Source of the DNA: a virus | IMG/VR virus record: IMGVR_UViG_3300036886_000016 | Span: 1 to 23,203 of that record | Length of the DNA stretch: 23,203 bases | Reading direction: 5' to 3' (one strand) | In this document: positions 21,168 to 23,203 of the stretch, piece after piece | How the letters are laid out: each line of letters begins with the position of its first letter | How positions within the stretch are numbered: the first letter of the stretch is position 1 | Translations under genes and position numbers: made by a program | Notes under the pieces: model-generated | What the model saw: only the letters and a program-made list of their open reading frames with translations | Database searches by the model: none | What the model was told of the DNA's origin: nothing

Positions 21168-21700
21168 AAGATGTCCCAACAGCCAAATTGCTCCGGGAGA
21201 TCAGATGCCATGCAATCAATCTTATAGTCAACCCTCGATCCGGCCACCAATTCGGCTAGAACATTTTTTGCGGAATTTCTGACGCCGTTTATTGCGTGGG
21301 TTGCCTTCAGGCGTTCTAGTTGTATTTCCGGAGACTCGTCGGAACTGCCATCGCGGATTTTCGTCTCATTTTCCCACACAAATCTATTTGCAAGCTGCAC
21401 AACCGTGATTGCCCATACAGCCCTTGCGGTGAGACCGTTTGGCAAGTCTCGCAATAAAAGATCGATGTCGTGAAGAATGGCCTCGCGTTCGACGACGTAT
21501 TCAGATCGATGGTCTTTGATAAAAATCATCTTCATCTGCACGATCGTCAATCGGTCAACGAGATCGCTCAACGTCGGCAAATATTTTCGGCCCTGATTCG
21601 CCGCATTAACTGCGGCATCATCTCTCTTTCGGAGAGCTTTATATGTCCGCAAAAGCGGGGTCGATCCTTCCTCCGGCGCGTCTGGTCCGTGCTCGTCCAT
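21164..21700 (-). CDS. Phage protein of unknown function
   Basis: 178 residues from the ATG at 21700, chosen because AAGGAG lies 7 bases upstream. A GTG at 21748 would add 16 residues and also has a usable ribosome site. The segment KYLPTLSDLVDRLTIVQMKM (about 39-58) is a conserved-looking amphipathic pattern that I have a weak memory of in phage proteins near sugar genes, but I cannot name the family. The rest is helical and charged, with a Cys near the end (FGCWDIF). Its stop overlaps the start of the HNH gene. GC is lower than in the tail genes. Confidence 0.72.
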   Translation of the reverse strand: MDEHGPDAPEEGSTPLLRTYKALRKRDDAAVNAANQGRKYLPTLSDLVDRLTIVQMKMIFIKDHRSEYVVEREAILHDIDLLLRDLPNGLTARAVWAITVVQLANRFVWENETKIRDGSSDESPEIQLERLKATHAINGVRNSAKNVLAELVAGSRVDYKIDCMASDLPEQFGCWDIF

Positions 21701-21757
21701 TACGCGGCTCCTTGGAATCGGTAAGCAATATCGGTCGTCATCTTTCACGCGGCCTTC

Positions 21758-21985
21758 CTAAAGTTTGAAAATCAGATGACTAGAGCACGCCCGAAAAGCG
21801 GCGATATGAGTTCGGGCGGTCGTCCGCATTAGAAGCCAAGCCGGAACCTTGCTCGGCACCTTGGCTATCGTGTCGTCTACCAATTCGTCAGGGTCATAGC
21901 CGTGCGCCCATGAGATTGCGCGAGCAACGATCTCGACGTCCTGATCGGTAATCGGGTCGTCTTTGTATTCCCCGACGCGGGCCAT
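21758..21985 (-). CDS. Small protein of unknown function, 75 residues
   Basis: The ATG follows the preceding TAA directly (TAAATG). The sequence ITDQDVEIVARAISWAHGYD, then DELVDDTIAKVPSKVPAWLL, is probably helical. There are no metal, membrane or catalytic motifs. Small acidic/helical proteins with an AISWAHGYDPDELV-type stretch occur in phage genomes, but I do not know their role. A gap of 57 bases follows before the next ATG. Confidence 0.7.
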   Translation of the reverse strand: MARVGEYKDDPITDQDVEIVARAISWAHGYDPDELVDDTIAKVPSKVPAWLLMRTTARTHIAAFRACSSHLIFKL

Positions 21986-22213
21986 TTACGGATGTGTCCC
22001 TTGAAATCTCGAGGGCGATGGAGGCGCAGGCCGCGGACGAGGCTTTTGATCGGGACAGGTCAACTCGCCGTCTTGCGGGAGCTGCCCGTCGAGAATGCAG
22101 GCTGGCCGAACCTTCGGTATAAACCACCGAATCCACGCAGGCATCGTATGGACGCGGCAGCGCCGGAAGTTGTCGAGGTGAACGCAGTTGGGGCGTCCTA
22201 GATGCCAACCCAT
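21986..22213 (-). CDS. Small Cys-bearing, Pro-rich phage protein
   Basis: 75 residues from an ATG that overlaps the previous stop as TGATG and ends directly at the next ATG. It has four Cys: C10 and C19 (CVHLDNFRRC), C40 (RPACILDG) and C53 (ELTCPDQ), a spacing that could hold a metal ion. The middle, MPAWIRWFIPKVRP, is aromatic. The last 20 residues are Pro/Arg/Ser-rich and probably disordered. The pattern looks like a conserved small phage protein but I cannot assign a function. The longer frame that contains it upstream is a shadow of the neighbouring gene. Confidence 0.68.
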   Translation of the reverse strand: MGWHLGRPNCVHLDNFRRCRVHTMPAWIRWFIPKVRPACILDGQLPQDGELTCPDQKPRPRPAPPSPSRFQGTHP

Positions 22214-22515
22214 CACGCGGCCTCCAGCGCCTTCACGCGGTCGCGATACCATTTCCGCATCTTGCCGGCGGCTTGGAAAGCCTTCTCGCCCTGAACTCGG
22301 CGCAGATAGGCGAGACCCTCGTCCGTCAATTCGTACGCCTCGACGCCTTCTGGAATCATCGGCGCGTAGTGCATGCGCCGCCCGACGTAGCCTTGACGTT
22401 CGACGTATTCGACGGCCTCGCGCGCCTCGACGGCGTTGTAGCAGCCGACGTGCCAGCCACCGATCGCCGTGAGAAGCCAATTCATATCGGTTGAGCCTAT
22501 CCAGCGTTGCGTCAT
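22213..22515 (-). CDS. Small winged-helix-like protein of unknown function
   Basis: 100 residues; ATGA overlap with the glycosyltransferase stop. NAVEAREAVEYVERQGYVGR (28-47) followed by AYELTDEGLAYLRRVQGEKA (60-79) resembles the helix-wing arrangement of winged-helix DNA-binding proteins (helix, helix, strand, L-T-x-x-G). The C-terminal tail is basic and helical (KMRKWYRDRVKALEAA). A small transcriptional regulator is possible. An internal ATG ten codons later is a possible alternative start. Confidence 0.7.
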   Translation of the reverse strand: MTQRWIGSTDMNWLLTAIGGWHVGCYNAVEAREAVEYVERQGYVGRRMHYAPMIPEGVEAYELTDEGLAYLRRVQGEKAFQAAGKMRKWYRDRVKALEAA

Positions 22516-23203
22516 GCCGCTTTCCTTTCAAGAATCCCTATCTTCCGAAGTGGCTCGCCGACGCAGACCTCCGGCGGGAGCCGCGTCTTGAATGCCGCGA
22601 GTTGCGACGCGTGAATCCCCTTCCACATCGACCGGACGAGGAGCGCGGTGTCGTAGAACGATTCCATCGTCGAGGAGAACCGGACGATCTCGTCCCACGG
22701 CTTCGAGAGCGCGTGAGGCTCGGCGACGACCGCGCGGCCGATTGAGAGCGCGGTGTTGCAGCGAGACGACGAGACGAGGCCCATCTCCTCGTGCTTGCGA
22801 ATCTGGACGATGACCTTCGCCCGGCGCATCAGCCGGTCCCGCTCGTCCTGCGTCGCGAAGTCGCCGACGACGCGGACCGCCTTCTCCGTCCCCATCCGCT
22901 TCGCGAGTTTCTTCAATATCCGCAGGCGCCGGTTCGAGACCGAGCCGAAGAATCCGAAGTCGTAGTCCGGCTCGATCCCGTCTGGCGGGCGGATCAGCGA
23001 TGGCGCGTAGCCGAGTTCGACGTAGGCCGTCGGGGCGAACTGCGAATACCAAGCGGTGACCGCCTCGCCGGGGACCAGATGGAATATCCCCTCGATGTAC
23101 GGCGCAATCCCCGGGAAGACTTCCTGACGCATCTTCATCTCTTTATCGCGGCCGTGGTTGAAGCCGGTCGGCGTCGGCTCCTCGGTCGCGAGGCAGAGTA
23201 AGC
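22512..23203 (-). CDS. Glycosyltransferase, 5' end off the window
   Basis: The frame is open to the right edge, and the sequence above the internal ATG at 23138 (CLATEEPTPTGFNHGRDKEM) reads as real protein, so the true start lies outside the window. Visible length is 229 residues. The C-terminal half has the pattern of GT-B glycosyltransferases: DYDFGFFGSVSNRRLRILKK, then VRVVGDFATQDERDRLMRRA, IVQIRKHEEMGLVSSSR and ALSIGRAVVAEPHALSKPWD, the donor-binding part with the acidic residue after VVAEP. It would transfer a sugar from a nucleotide donor in the cytoplasm. Heading the cassette of sugar enzymes, it is the natural user of their product. Confidence 0.82.
   Translation of the reverse strand, partial: LLCLATEEPTPTGFNHGRDKEMKMRQEVFPGIAPYIEGIFHLVPGEAVTAWYSQFAPTAYVELGYAPSLIRPPDGIEPDYDFGFFGSVSNRRLRILKKLAKRMGTEKAVRVVGDFATQDERDRLMRRAKVIVQIRKHEEMGLVSSSRCNTALSIGRAVVAEPHALSKPWDEIVRFSSTMESFYDTALLVRSMWKGIHASQLAAFKTRLPPEVCVGEPLRKIGILERKAA

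Noticed and set aside
21700-21741. Possible 13-residue leader peptide (MTTDIAYRFQGAA) before the 178-residue gene, ending in a TAATG overlap
   Set aside because: Too short to support; its ribosome site is poorly spaced and the sequence is also readable as the N-terminal extension of the next gene.

Overview
The window is a GC-rich stretch of a contractile-tailed (myovirus-type) phage or prophage genome. Every gene I can support is on the minus strand, so transcription runs from high to low coordinates. Genes are packed with 0-15 base gaps or ATGA/GTGA/TGATG overlaps, which suggests one long, translationally coupled operon. The longest gaps are about 60 bases. No tRNA, rRNA, CRISPR array, integrase or insertion sequence was seen. 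The host cannot be named. High GC, a Sec-type signal peptide and a cobalamin-type radical SAM enzyme would fit a GC-rich Gram-negative host that makes or imports B12, but this is inference.

Upstream part of the operon (about 23203 down to 14487): a metabolic cassette. In transcript order it holds a glycosyltransferase (5' end off the window), several small proteins, an HNH endonuclease, the two halves of a very short thiamine-diphosphate enzyme (E1 alpha-like and E1 beta-like) with a 50-residue ORF between them, and a PLP-fold sugar enzyme. That enzyme has His where aminotransferases have their catalytic Lys, so it looks like a ColD/RfbH-type 3-dehydratase. Then come a two-helix membrane miniprotein, an NAD-dependent sugar epimerase, a second HNH endonuclease and a B12-binding radical SAM protein. 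Together they look like a pathway for an unusual, possibly 3-deoxy and branched, sugar. The acceptor is unknown (virion, host surface glycan or DNA).

Downstream part (14483 down to 1): a nearly complete tail module in the usual order. It has a neck protein, tail terminator, DUF3383-type sheath, tube, tail chaperones G and G-T (with a good -1 frameshift signal), a short tape measure with a muramidase domain, Dit-like protein, baseplate plug, hub, Gp138-type spike, collagen-like protein, W/gp25-like protein, baseplate J, DUF2612 protein, collar-type fibre, a protein of unknown role, and a long fibre protein with a signal peptide that runs off the left edge.

Two things stand out beyond routine annotation. 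One is the sugar cassette read directly into the tail operon. The other is a 60-68 residue beta-rich module (consensus near [11 protein letters not shown]...GTGTY.V..SQT) inserted in four otherwise unrelated tail proteins: neck, terminator, sheath and baseplate J. Two copies share an exact 20-base word. The two HNH genes lie in segments of visibly lower GC; around the second, the low GC spreads into both neighbouring genes.
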